5,167 nt of DNA from Bacteroidota bacterium (GCA_003453835.1 DMMN01000111.1:6752-11918); one strand, 5' to 3'. Positions 1 through 5,167 are shown, counted from the first letter of the stretch. Made by a program: numbers and translations. The notes: a model not told the origin generated them from the letters alone.

Positions 1-1
1 G

Positions 2-280
2 GCGATGTACCACCTCGTCCCGCAAGGCTATGTGAGTCTCTCGTGGGTTGGGATAGGCATCTTCTACTATCTGATGAACTTCCTCGTCAAGAAGCAGAAG
101 TATCGGTGGATGGGGCACCTGACGCTTCTGCTCACCGTCCTCTATGTTTTGATCATCGGGATCATTCAGCTTGAGCCGACGTATCGGATCCTCTCGTTCC
201 TTGTTCTCGGATCGGTGTTGGTGGCAGTCTCATTGTTCTTCACTCGACTGATGGCGCGTAAACGGTCGCGGGGTGCGTGA
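2..280 (+). CDS. Multi-pass membrane protein, C-terminal fragment (DUF2339-like)
   Basis: The frame is open to the left edge of the window, so this is the 3' end of a longer gene; the ATG at 5 is probably an internal Met. The visible ~92 residues hold about three hydrophobic helices (roughly residues 10-25, 38-55 and 61-80 counted from that Met) and end in a basic tail (ARKRSRGA), as expected for a cytoplasmic C-terminus. The last helix, with YRILSFLVLGSVLVAVS, resembles the closing segment of DUF2339 predicted membrane proteins, which typically end in a 'RILSFLxLGxxLLxVS' helix. The function of that family is not established. The family assignment is from memory of this motif only; the membrane character is plain from the sequence. 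The next gene starts 69 bases downstream after an A/C-rich spacer, so co-transcription is possible. Confidence 0.6.
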   Translation, partial: AMYHLVPQGYVSLSWVGIGIFYYLMNFLVKKQKYRWMGHLTLLLTVLYVLIIGIIQLEPTYRILSFLVLGSVLVAVSLFFTRLMARKRSRGA

Positions 281-337
281 AATCCGTGCGTCGAACTACA
301 ACAATTCGGACAACGACAAAACAACAACAGGAGAAGG

Positions 338-343
338 AAGGAG
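338..343 (+). promoter_or_regulatory. Ribosome binding site of the ACT-domain gene
   Basis: AAGGAG lies six bases before the ATG at 350, inside a purine-rich run (331-343). It fixes the start of the ACT-domain gene and argues against the overlapping frame that begins at 273. Confidence 0.75.
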
Positions 344-349
344 AACTTC

Positions 350-739
350 ATGGAAAAGATCAAGGAGCTGTTCATCGTTGTGGAAAATAAACCGGGTTCT
401 CTTGGCGAGCTGCTCGGTCACCTCGCGAAGGAGAAGATCAACATTGAAGCGATTGGGCTCTTTCAAGACCTTGCGAAACTCTCCGTCTCAGACATTGAGC
501 GTGCAACGAAAGCTCTCTCAGCGCACAAGTACGAGGTTGAAACGAGAGAGGTGCTTCGTCTTGAGCTCGACAACAAGCCCGGAACGTTTGCGGTCATTGC
601 CACACGCCTGGCGAACGCGGGACTGAACATTGACTATTTCTATGGGACCGTCGGGAAAGGACAGAAGAGTGCGGCGGTGATCATCGATGTTGCGGACATT
701 GACGGCGCAATGTCTGTTCTTCAAGGTATCGAGGAGTAG
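350..739 (+). CDS. Tandem ACT-domain protein
   Basis: A 129-aa soluble protein made of two ACT domains with little else: ACT 1 at about residues 5-65 and ACT 2 at about 69-129. Each opens with the ligand-loop signature after the first strand, ENKPGSLGELL (12-22) and DNKPGTFAVIA (74-84), including the conserved Gly at 16 and 78 that usually lies at the amino-acid binding interface. Each is followed by a helix and an 'INIEAI' / 'LNIDYF' second strand. Stand-alone tandem ACT proteins (the COG4747 type) are thought to bind amino acids and act as regulators, but their partners are mostly unknown. No catalytic domain is attached, and no amino-acid biosynthesis gene is visible next to it, so the ligand cannot be named. 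The start is supported by AAGGAG at 338-343. The downstream spacer is unusually long and rich in inverted repeats. Confidence 0.9.
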   Translation: MEKIKELFIVVENKPGSLGELLGHLAKEKINIEAIGLFQDLAKLSVSDIERATKALSAHKYEVETREVLRLELDNKPGTFAVIATRLANAGLNIDYFYGTVGKGQKSAAVIIDVADIDGAMSVLQGIEE

Positions 740-750
740 CGAAGTGCCCT

Positions 751-861
751 GGCGGGGTAGTTCAGAATCATAGCGGGGCGGCTACCTGAAACTAGATTCT
801 TCCGCCTTTGGAGTCTGAGCACCGGAGCGTTCAAATCCTGACGGAAAGATGCCGGCTGCCG
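751..861 (+). ncRNA. Possible structured RNA with tRNA-like fragments
   Basis: Two pieces look tRNA-derived: GGCGGGGTAGTTCAG (751-765), like the acceptor/D-arm start of a tRNA, and GTTCAAATCC (829-838), like a T-loop. The rest does not form a cloverleaf: no T-stem pairs around 830-836 and the 3' end does not match the 5' acceptor strand. Other pairings do exist. TAGTTCAG (758-765) pairs with 786-794 with one bulged A. GGCGG (777-781), in the loop of that hairpin, pairs with CCGCC (802-806), giving either a pseudoknot or an alternative fold. TCTTCCG (798-804) pairs with 842-849 with one bulge and encloses TTTGGA (807-812) against TTCAAA (830-835). This could be a decayed tRNA, a non-tRNA structured RNA, or chance pairing in GC-rich DNA. 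All pairings were found by eye. Confidence 0.25.
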
Positions 862-906
862 TGGGATACTAGGAGTGTGAGACTCTGCGGGAGGGGCTCA
901 GGTGGA

Positions 907-967
907 CGATGGGTGCCGAGGCCCCCATCGCCCTCGGTGATTTAGGGTCCTCACCGGAGGCGACCCT
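907..967 (+). other. Cluster of inverted repeats, alternative hairpins
   Basis: CGATGGG (907-913) is perfectly complementary to CCCATCG (924-930). The loop of that hairpin holds CCGAGG (916-921), which pairs perfectly with CCTCGG (932-937), extendable by two G-U pairs to 914-939. Only one base (931) separates the two 3' strands, so both stems cannot easily form together; they look like mutually exclusive folds. A third hairpin follows: AGGGTC plus CTC (944-952) against GAG and GACCCT (957-959 and 962-967), with an ACCG loop and a two-base bulge. None is followed by a T-run, so these are not standard intrinsic terminators. They may form part of the leader of the gene starting at 1134, or an RNA of its own. 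Confidence 0.35.
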
Positions 968-1120
968 CTCGCTCCAACTCTCCGCGCCGACGAAAGCATC
1001 GAGGAGGTGATGGACGGGTGAGACAAAACGGTAGGGGCATGAAGGGTGAGGTGGATCGGGAGACCAATGAATCAGCATAGTGCAAAGATGGGACTGGCAT
1101 CGATAACGTAGTTCATTTGT

Positions 1121-1127
1121 GAGGAGG
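1121..1127 (+). promoter_or_regulatory. Ribosome binding site that decides the start of the T9SS-sorted protein
   Basis: GAGGAGG lies six bases before the ATG at 1134. The frame could also open at the GTG at 1119, but that codon overlaps this ribosome site and would place MRRFV ahead of a signal peptide that already begins well at MKTLRLF. The ATG at 1134 is therefore preferred. Confidence 0.8.
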
Positions 1128-1133
1128 TTTGTC

Positions 1134-1871
1134 ATGAAGACTCTCAGACTGTTTCAGCAATCGATTGGTTTTGTGCTGATGCTGGCATCACTTGTCGGCT
1201 ACGACAGAATGCAGGCCCAACCGAGGAGCGGAGATTGGAAAGTCTCAACTGCCTTTGGGGAGTTGGTGTTCACAGTGGACTCCGCTGGGGCCCTCATTAA
1301 CAAGATCATCTTCAGGTTTTCAAACTGGACGTGCGGACCCATTACAAGGGGAGGCGGGAGCGTCACCACCTCCTGGCCATCAGGTCGCGGCATCCAGATC
1401 TCGAATCGTCAATTCACTTACGAAACGTATTTTGACATCTCTCCCTTGACGAGAAACGAGAAAATGACCATCAACGGGACATTTAATCAAACTGGTGATG
1501 TGGCATCCGGGACGTGGAGTGCGGTGAACTATGGGACAACTTGTTCCGGTGCTTGGGGCCCAGTGGGCCCCGTAGTGTCTGTGGGGGGGTCGGACGATGG
1601 AATTCCGGAGCGCTTCGACTTGGAACAGAATTTCCCAAATCCCTTCAACAGTACAACCAACATCCGATTCGTGCTGGCAGCCGACCGCTATGTGACATTG
1701 GGTGTCTTTGACCTGCACGGAAAAGAAGTTGCGATGCTGATCAATCGGCGACTTCAAGCAGGACGTTTTCATGTTCTTTGGGATGCAACGGATGCGCCGA
1801 GCGGTGTGTATCTATTTCGTCTTCACGCGGGATCATTTGTCGCGACTCGGAAGACTCTGTTGGTGAAGTAG
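1134..1871 (+). CDS. Secreted protein with type IX secretion C-terminal sorting domain
   Basis: A 245-aa exported protein. Residues 1-28 form a Sec signal peptide (basic MKTLR, hydrophobic core 11-22, likely cleavage after A28 in RMQAQ). Residues about 32-145 form a beta-rich domain with 'GDWKVST', 'ELVFTVDSAG', 'MTINGTFNQTGDVASGTWSA' and two cysteines (C67, C137) that could form a disulfide. It resembles small 'GxW.G.T....I.F.V' secreted domains common in this type of genome, with no function I can name. A short Gly/Pro/Val linker follows. Residues about 158-245 are a type A T9SS sorting domain: P158, F161, LEQNFPNPFN (163-172), a 'VTLGVFDLHGKEV' strand pair, 'AGRFHVLWDATDAPSGVYLFRL' pattern elements and the terminal 'TRKTLLVK'. 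In this family the domain directs passage through the outer membrane and is removed or used for surface attachment. The machinery is not in this window. Confidence 0.9.
   Translation: MKTLRLFQQSIGFVLMLASLVGYDRMQAQPRSGDWKVSTAFGELVFTVDSAGALINKIIFRFSNWTCGPITRGGGSVTTSWPSGRGIQISNRQFTYETYFDISPLTRNEKMTINGTFNQTGDVASGTWSAVNYGTTCSGAWGPVGPVVSVGGSDDGIPERFDLEQNFPNPFNSTTNIRFVLAADRYVTLGVFDLHGKEVAMLINRRLQAGRFHVLWDATDAPSGVYLFRLHAGSFVATRKTLLVK
1555..1589 (+). repeat. Perfect inverted repeat and G7 tract at the domain junction
   Basis: Inside the T9SS-sorted protein gene, GGGGCCC (1555-1561) and GGGCCCC (1565-1571) form a perfect 7-bp inverted repeat around AGT. Eleven bases later comes a run of seven G (1583-1589). 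Both fall where the N-terminal domain ends and the linker to the sorting domain begins (coding WGPVGPV and VGGS). Loss or gain of one G would remove the sorting domain from the product. Confidence 0.6.
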
Positions 1872-1909
1872 ATGGACGAGGAGTGAATACTGTAGAAAGG
1901 TCTGGAACG

Positions 1910-2104
1910 GTGAATCGCCTGGTCATCGGAAGCCGGTTGAAAGACCATTCCGACCTAATCCAGATCTGGAAGAAGCAAAGCCAAGCCTCAGCATACAATT
2001 GGGTACGAGTTTGGATTACAATTGCAGGTCTATCTGCGCTCTTGATATCGTGTGAACAAGAACAAAGGCGAAAGAATGGTAATCTGTATCGTTGGTTGGG
2101 TTGA
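1910..2104 (+). CDS. Doubtful 64-aa frame with lipobox-like motif
   Basis: A frame opening at GTG 1910, after a weak AGAAAGG at 1894-1900, encodes 64 residues. Residues ~34-48 read VWITIAGLSALLISC, a hydrophobic segment ending in LISC, which fits a lipoprotein signal-peptidase II site with Cys48 as the lipidated residue. Against it: the segment starts over 30 residues in, far too late for a normal lipoprotein signal; no ATG/GTG/TTG occurs in frame just before the hydrophobic part; and only 16 residues follow the Cys (EQEQRRKNGN...). It may be the start of a decayed lipoprotein gene, or chance. It stops 21 bases before the transporter start. I do not assign a function. Confidence 0.2.
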   Translation: MNRLVIGSRLKDHSDLIQIWKKQSQASAYNWVRVWITIAGLSALLISCEQEQRRKNGNLYRWLG

Positions 2105-2125
2105 ACGGAATAATCTGGAGCTTCA

Positions 2126-4357
2126 ATGAATACTCATTCTCCCAGAGCTGAACCGAAAACGCATTCGTGGGCTGGTGACGTCTGGGGTGGTCTGGCATCT
2201 ATGCTCGTTGCACTCCCTTCATCGATCGCCTTTGGTGTCCTCACCTACACAGTTATGGGGCCTGAGCTTTCAGGCGCAGGCGCAATGGCTGGAATCCTAG
2301 GCGCGGCTGCCCTTGGACTCGTCGCACCTTTCTTCGGTCGAACCGGTGGACTGATCTCCGCCCCGTGCGCGCCGGCGGCTGCCGTCCTCTCTGCTCTGAT
2401 TGCAGGACTTCTTGGTGGCAAAGTAGGTGCCGGATTGACGCCGGCGGATATTCCTCCTCTCCTCGCACTGACAGCACTCTTGTCGGCTGGATTTCAAATT
2501 CTTTATGGCGCCATCGGTGGCGGCCGTTTGATCAAGTTCATCCCGTACCCTGTTGTCACCGGCTATCTCTCCGGCGTCGGAGTTCTCATCGCACTCGGAC
2601 AACTGCCGAAACTGCTCGGACTGCCAAAAGGAATTCCGCTCCACCAAGGACTGATTTCTCCAGACACCTGGAGGTGGGAGGGACTCGCGGTCGGTGTCGT
2701 CACGATAGTTCTTATGGGAACGGCGCCGCGTATCACGAAGAAAGTGCCGGCCGCAATCATCGGGCTGCTGGGAGGGATCGTTTCCTATTTCGTGCTAGCC
2801 TTGTTTTCGCCTGAGCTGCTGAACCTCAATGGCAATCCGCTTGTCATCGGGCCAATCCAGACGACAGGCTCGTTCTTCGACACTGTCGTCGGCCGATTCG
2901 CCTCTCTGGAGTCGATCAACCTTGGATCGATCAAGCTCATCGTCGTCCCGGCCCTCACACTCTCGGTGCTGCTTTCAATCGACACTCTAAAAACCTGCGT
3001 CGGGCTCGATGCCCTGACCCGCACGCGACACAATTCCGATCGTGAGCTCATCGGTCAGGGGATTGGAAACCTCGCCTCGTTTATCGTCGGTGGAATGCCG
3101 GGCGCTGGAACCATGGGGCCTACGCTCGTCAACATCACCAGCGGCGGACGCACTCCCCGCTCGGGAGTCATTGAAGCGTCCTTCGTAGTCTTAGCCTTCA
3201 TCCTTCTGAGTCAGTTAATAGCATGGGTTCCGATCGGGGCTCTTGCAGGCATCCTGCTTGTCATCGCCTGGCGGATGTTTGACAAGGGAATGTTTCGTCT
3301 GTTGCGTCATACGGCGGGGCGGCTCGATTTCGCTGTCATCGCTGGTGTGGTCATCGTCTCGATAGCCGTCGACTTGATAGCAGCTTCACTTGTAGGGGTA
3401 GCGCTTGCAATTCTGCTCTTCATCCGTGATCAAATCCGGGGCTCGGTGATTCGACGCAAACTCTACCTGAACCAGATCTCTTCGAAGACCCGCCGCCGTA
3501 CTTCAGAACGGGAGATTCTCAACCAGCACGGCGACCAGGGTGTCTTCTGTGAACTCCAGGGCAACCTGTTTTTCGGCACCACCGACCAGCTCTTTTCTCA
3601 GCTCGGACCTGATCTCAGGACCAAGCATTACATCCTTCTCGACATGCGACGAGTCCAGTCGATGGACTACACCGCAGCTCACATCTTTGAACAGATGCAT
3701 GCGCAGTTGGCGGAGCGCGGAGGGCAATTGCTCTTCAGCGGAATGCCTTCCGGTCTGCTGGACGAGCGGGATTTTGCACGCTATCTTGCTCAACTCGGTG
3801 TCGTCAAAGAAGGGGCAGGTGTGATGATCTCGGAAACCCTGGACGGTGCGTTGGAATGGATAGAAGAGCGAATCCTGGAATTCGCGGGGGTCGATAAGAA
3901 GGACGAAGAGCGATTGCTTGAACTGAAACACTTTGACCTCTTCAGGGAGTTTGATGAGAACACACTGAGTGATCTATTGACCTGCATGCGCGAATTATCA
4001 ATTGGAGAGGGAGAGAAAGCCTTTTCACAAGGAGAAGTAGGTGATGAGATATTCCTGGTACGGCGCGGAAGCGTACGGATCCTGCTTCCTTTGGAGAGCG
4101 GCAAATATCATCACCTCGCTACCATCGGCCGTGGGGACTTCTTCGGCGAGCTTTCTTTTCTTGACAGGGGTATGCGCTCGGCGGACGTAGTGGCAAAGGT
4201 TCCCACAGATCTCTACGTCCTCTCTCGCACACGATTCAATGAGCAGTCAAAGTCCAATCCGATATTCGGTGTGCAGGTCTTCGCACGCATGGCCCATGCT
4301 ATTGCGTTGCGACTCCGCCAGACCGATGCCGAGTTGCGGGCTCTTGAAGAACGATAG
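2126..4357 (+). CDS. SulP-family anion transporter with STAS and cyclic-nucleotide-binding domains
   Basis: A 743-aa inner-membrane transporter. Residues about 17-435 are the SulP/SLC26 membrane domain: opening helix DVWGGLASMLVALPSSIAFG, the TM3-region SAPCAPAAAVLSA (78-90), and the conserved GGMPGAGTMGPTLVN (322-336) leading to SGGRTPRSG (339-347). Residues about 468-585 are a STAS domain with the strand ILLDMRRVQSMDYTAA (503-518); T516 lies about where SpoIIAA-type STAS domains carry the phosphorylated Ser. Residues about 596-720 are a cyclic-nucleotide-binding domain; its phosphate-binding cassette is FGELSFLDRGMRSADV (673-688), with the key G674, E675, R684 and S685, close to the R-S-A pattern of CRP. 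A basic helical tail closes the chain. SulP proteins move sulfate, bicarbonate or other anions with H+ or Na+; the substrate cannot be told here. The intact cassette suggests cAMP or cGMP controls transport, which is inference. The start has GGAG at 2117-2120, five bases upstream. Confidence 0.93.
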   Translation: MNTHSPRAEPKTHSWAGDVWGGLASMLVALPSSIAFGVLTYTVMGPELSGAGAMAGILGAAALGLVAPFFGRTGGLISAPCAPAAAVLSALIAGLLGGKVGAGLTPADIPPLLALTALLSAGFQILYGAIGGGRLIKFIPYPVVTGYLSGVGVLIALGQLPKLLGLPKGIPLHQGLISPDTWRWEGLAVGVVTIVLMGTAPRITKKVPAAIIGLLGGIVSYFVLALFSPELLNLNGNPLVIGPIQTTGSFFDTVVGRFASLESINLGSIKLIVVPALTLSVLLSIDTLKTCVGLDALTRTRHNSDRELIGQGIGNLASFIVGGMPGAGTMGPTLVNITSGGRTPRSGVIEASFVVLAFILLSQLIAWVPIGALAGILLVIAWRMFDKGMFRLLRHTAGRLDFAVIAGVVIVSIAVDLIAASLVGVALAILLFIRDQIRGSVIRRKLYLNQISSKTRRRTSEREILNQHGDQGVFCELQGNLFFGTTDQLFSQLGPDLRTKHYILLDMRRVQSMDYTAAHIFEQMHAQLAERGGQLLFSGMPSGLLDERDFARYLAQLGVVKEGAGVMISETLDGALEWIEERILEFAGVDKKDEERLLELKHFDLFREFDENTLSDLLTCMRELSIGEGEKAFSQGEVGDEIFLVRRGSVRILLPLESGKYHHLATIGRGDFFGELSFLDRGMRSADVVAKVPTDLYVLSRTRFNEQSKSNPIFGVQVFARMAHAIALRLRQTDAELRALEER

Positions 4358-4584
4358 TGAGGTGTTCAATCTCGACAGTGACAATCATGATGGTATTGTC
4401 TTCGGAGTGCGATGATAATCAAGGGAGAACACATCATTACGGTTAGAGTTGTGAGGAGGATAGTCGGACAAACCATATCGTATATGAGGCGATCTATGCG
4501 ATGAGGAACAAGTGATAGATGCAAAGTGACCACGGCTGGGTCAAGCAGGAGTGAACATATCAATCATAGAAAGGAGCAATTGCC
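4358..4584 (+). other. Intergenic spacer between transporter and CBS gene
   Basis: The spacer is 227 bases and contains only very short frames. GACAAT (4380-4385) and ATTGTC (4395-4400) form a 6-bp hairpin with a 9-base loop shortly after the transporter stop, but no T-run follows, so I do not call it a terminator. AAGGAG at 4571-4576 is the ribosome site of the next gene. The length suggests the CBS gene may have its own promoter, though I cannot pick out one with confidence. Confidence 0.5.
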
Positions 4585-4995
4585 ATGGCAAAGAAAGCAC
4601 TCAGTACCGTTCGATTTACAGCAGTGGGGAGTATCATGAACAAGACCATCGTCTCCATTAATGGCAAAGCGACGGTCGCAGATGCCGTTAAGCTGATGAA
4701 GGAAAGAAAAGTCTCCAGCCTGCTGGTGAATCGAAGATCCCAGGGAGATGCCTGGGGTATGCTCACTCGTAAGGACGTGGTGAACAAAGTCGTCGATCCT
4801 GGAAGGAATCCAAAAGAGGTCAAGGTCTTCGAGATCATGACCAAACCGCTCATTATGGTATCGCCCGGGCTTGCAATAAAGTACTGTGCCCGAATGCTCC
4901 ATCATGCCGGTATCAGAAGGGCCCCTGTGTTTGATGGGAAGGAGATCATCGGAATCGTGAGCAATACAGATATTTTCAATGCGATCGATGTTTAG
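4585..4995 (+). CDS. Stand-alone CBS-domain pair protein
   Basis: A 136-aa protein made almost entirely of two CBS domains forming one Bateman module. CBS 1 spans about residues 13-70: VGSIMNKTIVSI, the helix ATVADAVKLMKERKVSSLLV, and GMLTRKDVV (58-66). CBS 2 spans about 82-136: VFEIMTKPLIMVSP, the ARMLHHAGIRRAPV segment, and GIVSNTDIF (123-131). Each copy has the G-h-h-[ST]-x-x-D motif (T61/D64 and S126/D129), whose Asp usually contacts the ribose of AMP, ADP or ATP, so nucleotide binding is likely retained. No enzymatic or DNA-binding domain is attached. Such small proteins act as energy or nucleotide sensors on a partner; the nearest candidate by position is the upstream transporter, but there is no direct evidence. 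The start is supported by AAGGAG at 4571-4576, eight bases upstream. Confidence 0.92.
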   Translation: MAKKALSTVRFTAVGSIMNKTIVSINGKATVADAVKLMKERKVSSLLVNRRSQGDAWGMLTRKDVVNKVVDPGRNPKEVKVFEIMTKPLIMVSPGLAIKYCARMLHHAGIRRAPVFDGKEIIGIVSNTDIFNAIDV

Positions 4996-5096
4996 TTCAA
5001 GTTCAAATAAAGCCCAGTTGGTATATTCACTTGAGCGAGAGAATGTGACCCAGCCAGGTTGCTTTCTAGAAGCGAGTAATTCAATTCCCGGATGTG

Positions 5097-5137
5097 TGTC
5101 CCCTTTGAGACGTTCGTTTCCAAGGGACAGGTACCTG
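5097..5137. repeat. Imperfect long hairpin plus palindrome, possible REP-like or transposon-end element
   Basis: TGTCCC (5097-5102) pairs with GGGACA (5124-5129). After a bulged C5103, TT (5104-5105) pairs with AA (5122-5123), and after one mismatch GAGAC (5107-5111) pairs with GTTTC (5116-5120, one G-U) around a GTTC loop: 13 pairs in all. The 3' arm runs straight into CAGGTACCTG (5128-5137), a perfect 10-bp palindrome. No T-run follows, so it is not a classical intrinsic terminator, although it lies about 100 bases after the CBS gene stop. TGTCCC...GGGACA hairpins of this look recall REP-type elements and ends of IS200/RAYT-type transposons, which recognise hairpins; that link is from memory and is not proven here. 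Confidence 0.4.
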
Positions 5138-5167
5138 ACAGCGGCAGCTAATCTATCAAATCAACGG

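Larger units (their letters stand above)
740..1133 (+). other. Long intergenic region with inverted repeats, no convincing gene
   Basis: About 390 bases separate the ACT gene from the T9SS-sorted protein. No frame here has a good start, ribosome site and protein-like composition; the minus-strand frame across 869-1135 is Pro/Ser/His/Arg-rich with no recognisable motif. The region is GC-rich between about 750 and 1000 and contains several complementary segments, listed separately, then becomes less structured from about 1000 to the ribosome site at 1121. It could be a long 5' leader of the downstream gene, a small RNA locus, or remnants of decayed sequence. I could not recognise a known riboswitch, RNase P RNA, tmRNA or SRP RNA signature in it. 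Confidence 0.5.

Noticed and set aside
273..626. 117-aa + strand frame rich in Arg and Ser
   Set aside because: It is an out-of-frame shadow of the ACT gene, has no family features, and the ACT frame has the ribosome site and clear domains.
751..838. A functional tRNA (Met-like or Ser-like) gene
   Set aside because: Only the D-arm start and T-loop look right; the acceptor ends do not pair, the T-stem has mismatches at most positions, and no proper anticodon stem can be drawn.
907..939. H-type pseudoknot from the two overlapping stems
   Set aside because: Only one base would be left to cross the 7-bp first stem, which is sterically unlikely; alternative hairpins are the better reading.
1119..1133. 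GTG start at 1119 for the T9SS-sorted protein
   Set aside because: It overlaps the ribosome site at 1121-1127; the ATG at 1134 has the correct spacing and gives a cleaner signal peptide.
869..1135. 88-aa minus-strand frame in the intergenic region
   Set aside because: It has no recognisable motif or ribosome site, and its His/Pro/Ser/Arg-rich composition is typical of reading GC-rich non-coding DNA.
1959..1970. Perfect palindrome TCCAGATCTGGA as an operator
   Set aside because: About one 12-bp perfect palindrome is expected by chance in 5 kb, and nothing else around it suggests a regulator site.
3503..3931. 142-aa minus-strand frame opposite the STAS domain
   Set aside because: It lies wholly inside the well-supported transporter gene and shows no independent protein features.
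4380..4400. Intrinsic terminator after the transporter gene
   Set aside because: The stem is only 6 bp, AT-rich, with a 9-base loop and no following T-run.
4564..4905. Minus-strand frames of 97-113 aa opposite the CBS gene
   Set aside because: They are antisense shadows of a gene with clear CBS motifs and a good ribosome site.
1..5167. CRISPR array, defence system or prophage
   Set aside because: No regularly spaced direct repeats, nuclease, integrase or phage-type genes are visible on either strand.

Overview
The window looks like a stretch of chromosome from a member of the FCB superphylum, most likely an Ignavibacteria/Kryptonia-like or related lineage. The main evidence is a secreted protein at 1134-1871 that ends in a textbook type IX secretion (T9SS) C-terminal sorting domain of the 'QNFPNPFN..T' kind, which is more typical of those lineages than of classical Bacteroidia. 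Shine-Dalgarno sites are clear in front of three genes. All supported genes are on the + strand.

Layout. 2-280: C-terminal end of a multi-pass membrane protein (DUF2339-like tail), cut by the window edge. 350-739: a 129-aa tandem ACT-domain protein. 740-1133: about 390 bases with no convincing gene but several inverted repeats, including a tRNA-like patch that does not fold as a tRNA. 1134-1871: T9SS-sorted secreted protein with a small beta-rich N-terminal domain. 1872-2125: a short spacer holding a doubtful 64-aa frame with a lipobox-like motif. 2126-4357: the most striking gene, a 743-aa SulP (SLC26-type) anion transporter with STAS and a C-terminal cyclic-nucleotide-binding domain on one chain. 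4358-4584: untranslated spacer. 4585-4995: a 136-aa stand-alone CBS-pair protein. 4996-5167: non-coding end of the window, with a long imperfect hairpin at 5097-5129 followed by a 10-bp palindrome, possibly a REP-like or transposon-end element.

How the genes work together. Three of the genes carry small-molecule sensing modules: ACT (amino acids), cNMP-binding (cAMP/cGMP) and CBS (adenine nucleotides). The spacers are too large to claim one operon. The transporter and the CBS gene are adjacent and co-directional, so a functional link is possible but is inference only. I see no defence system, CRISPR array or complete mobile element. The best leads are the nucleotide-regulated anion transporter, the structured 740-967 region and the terminal hairpin.
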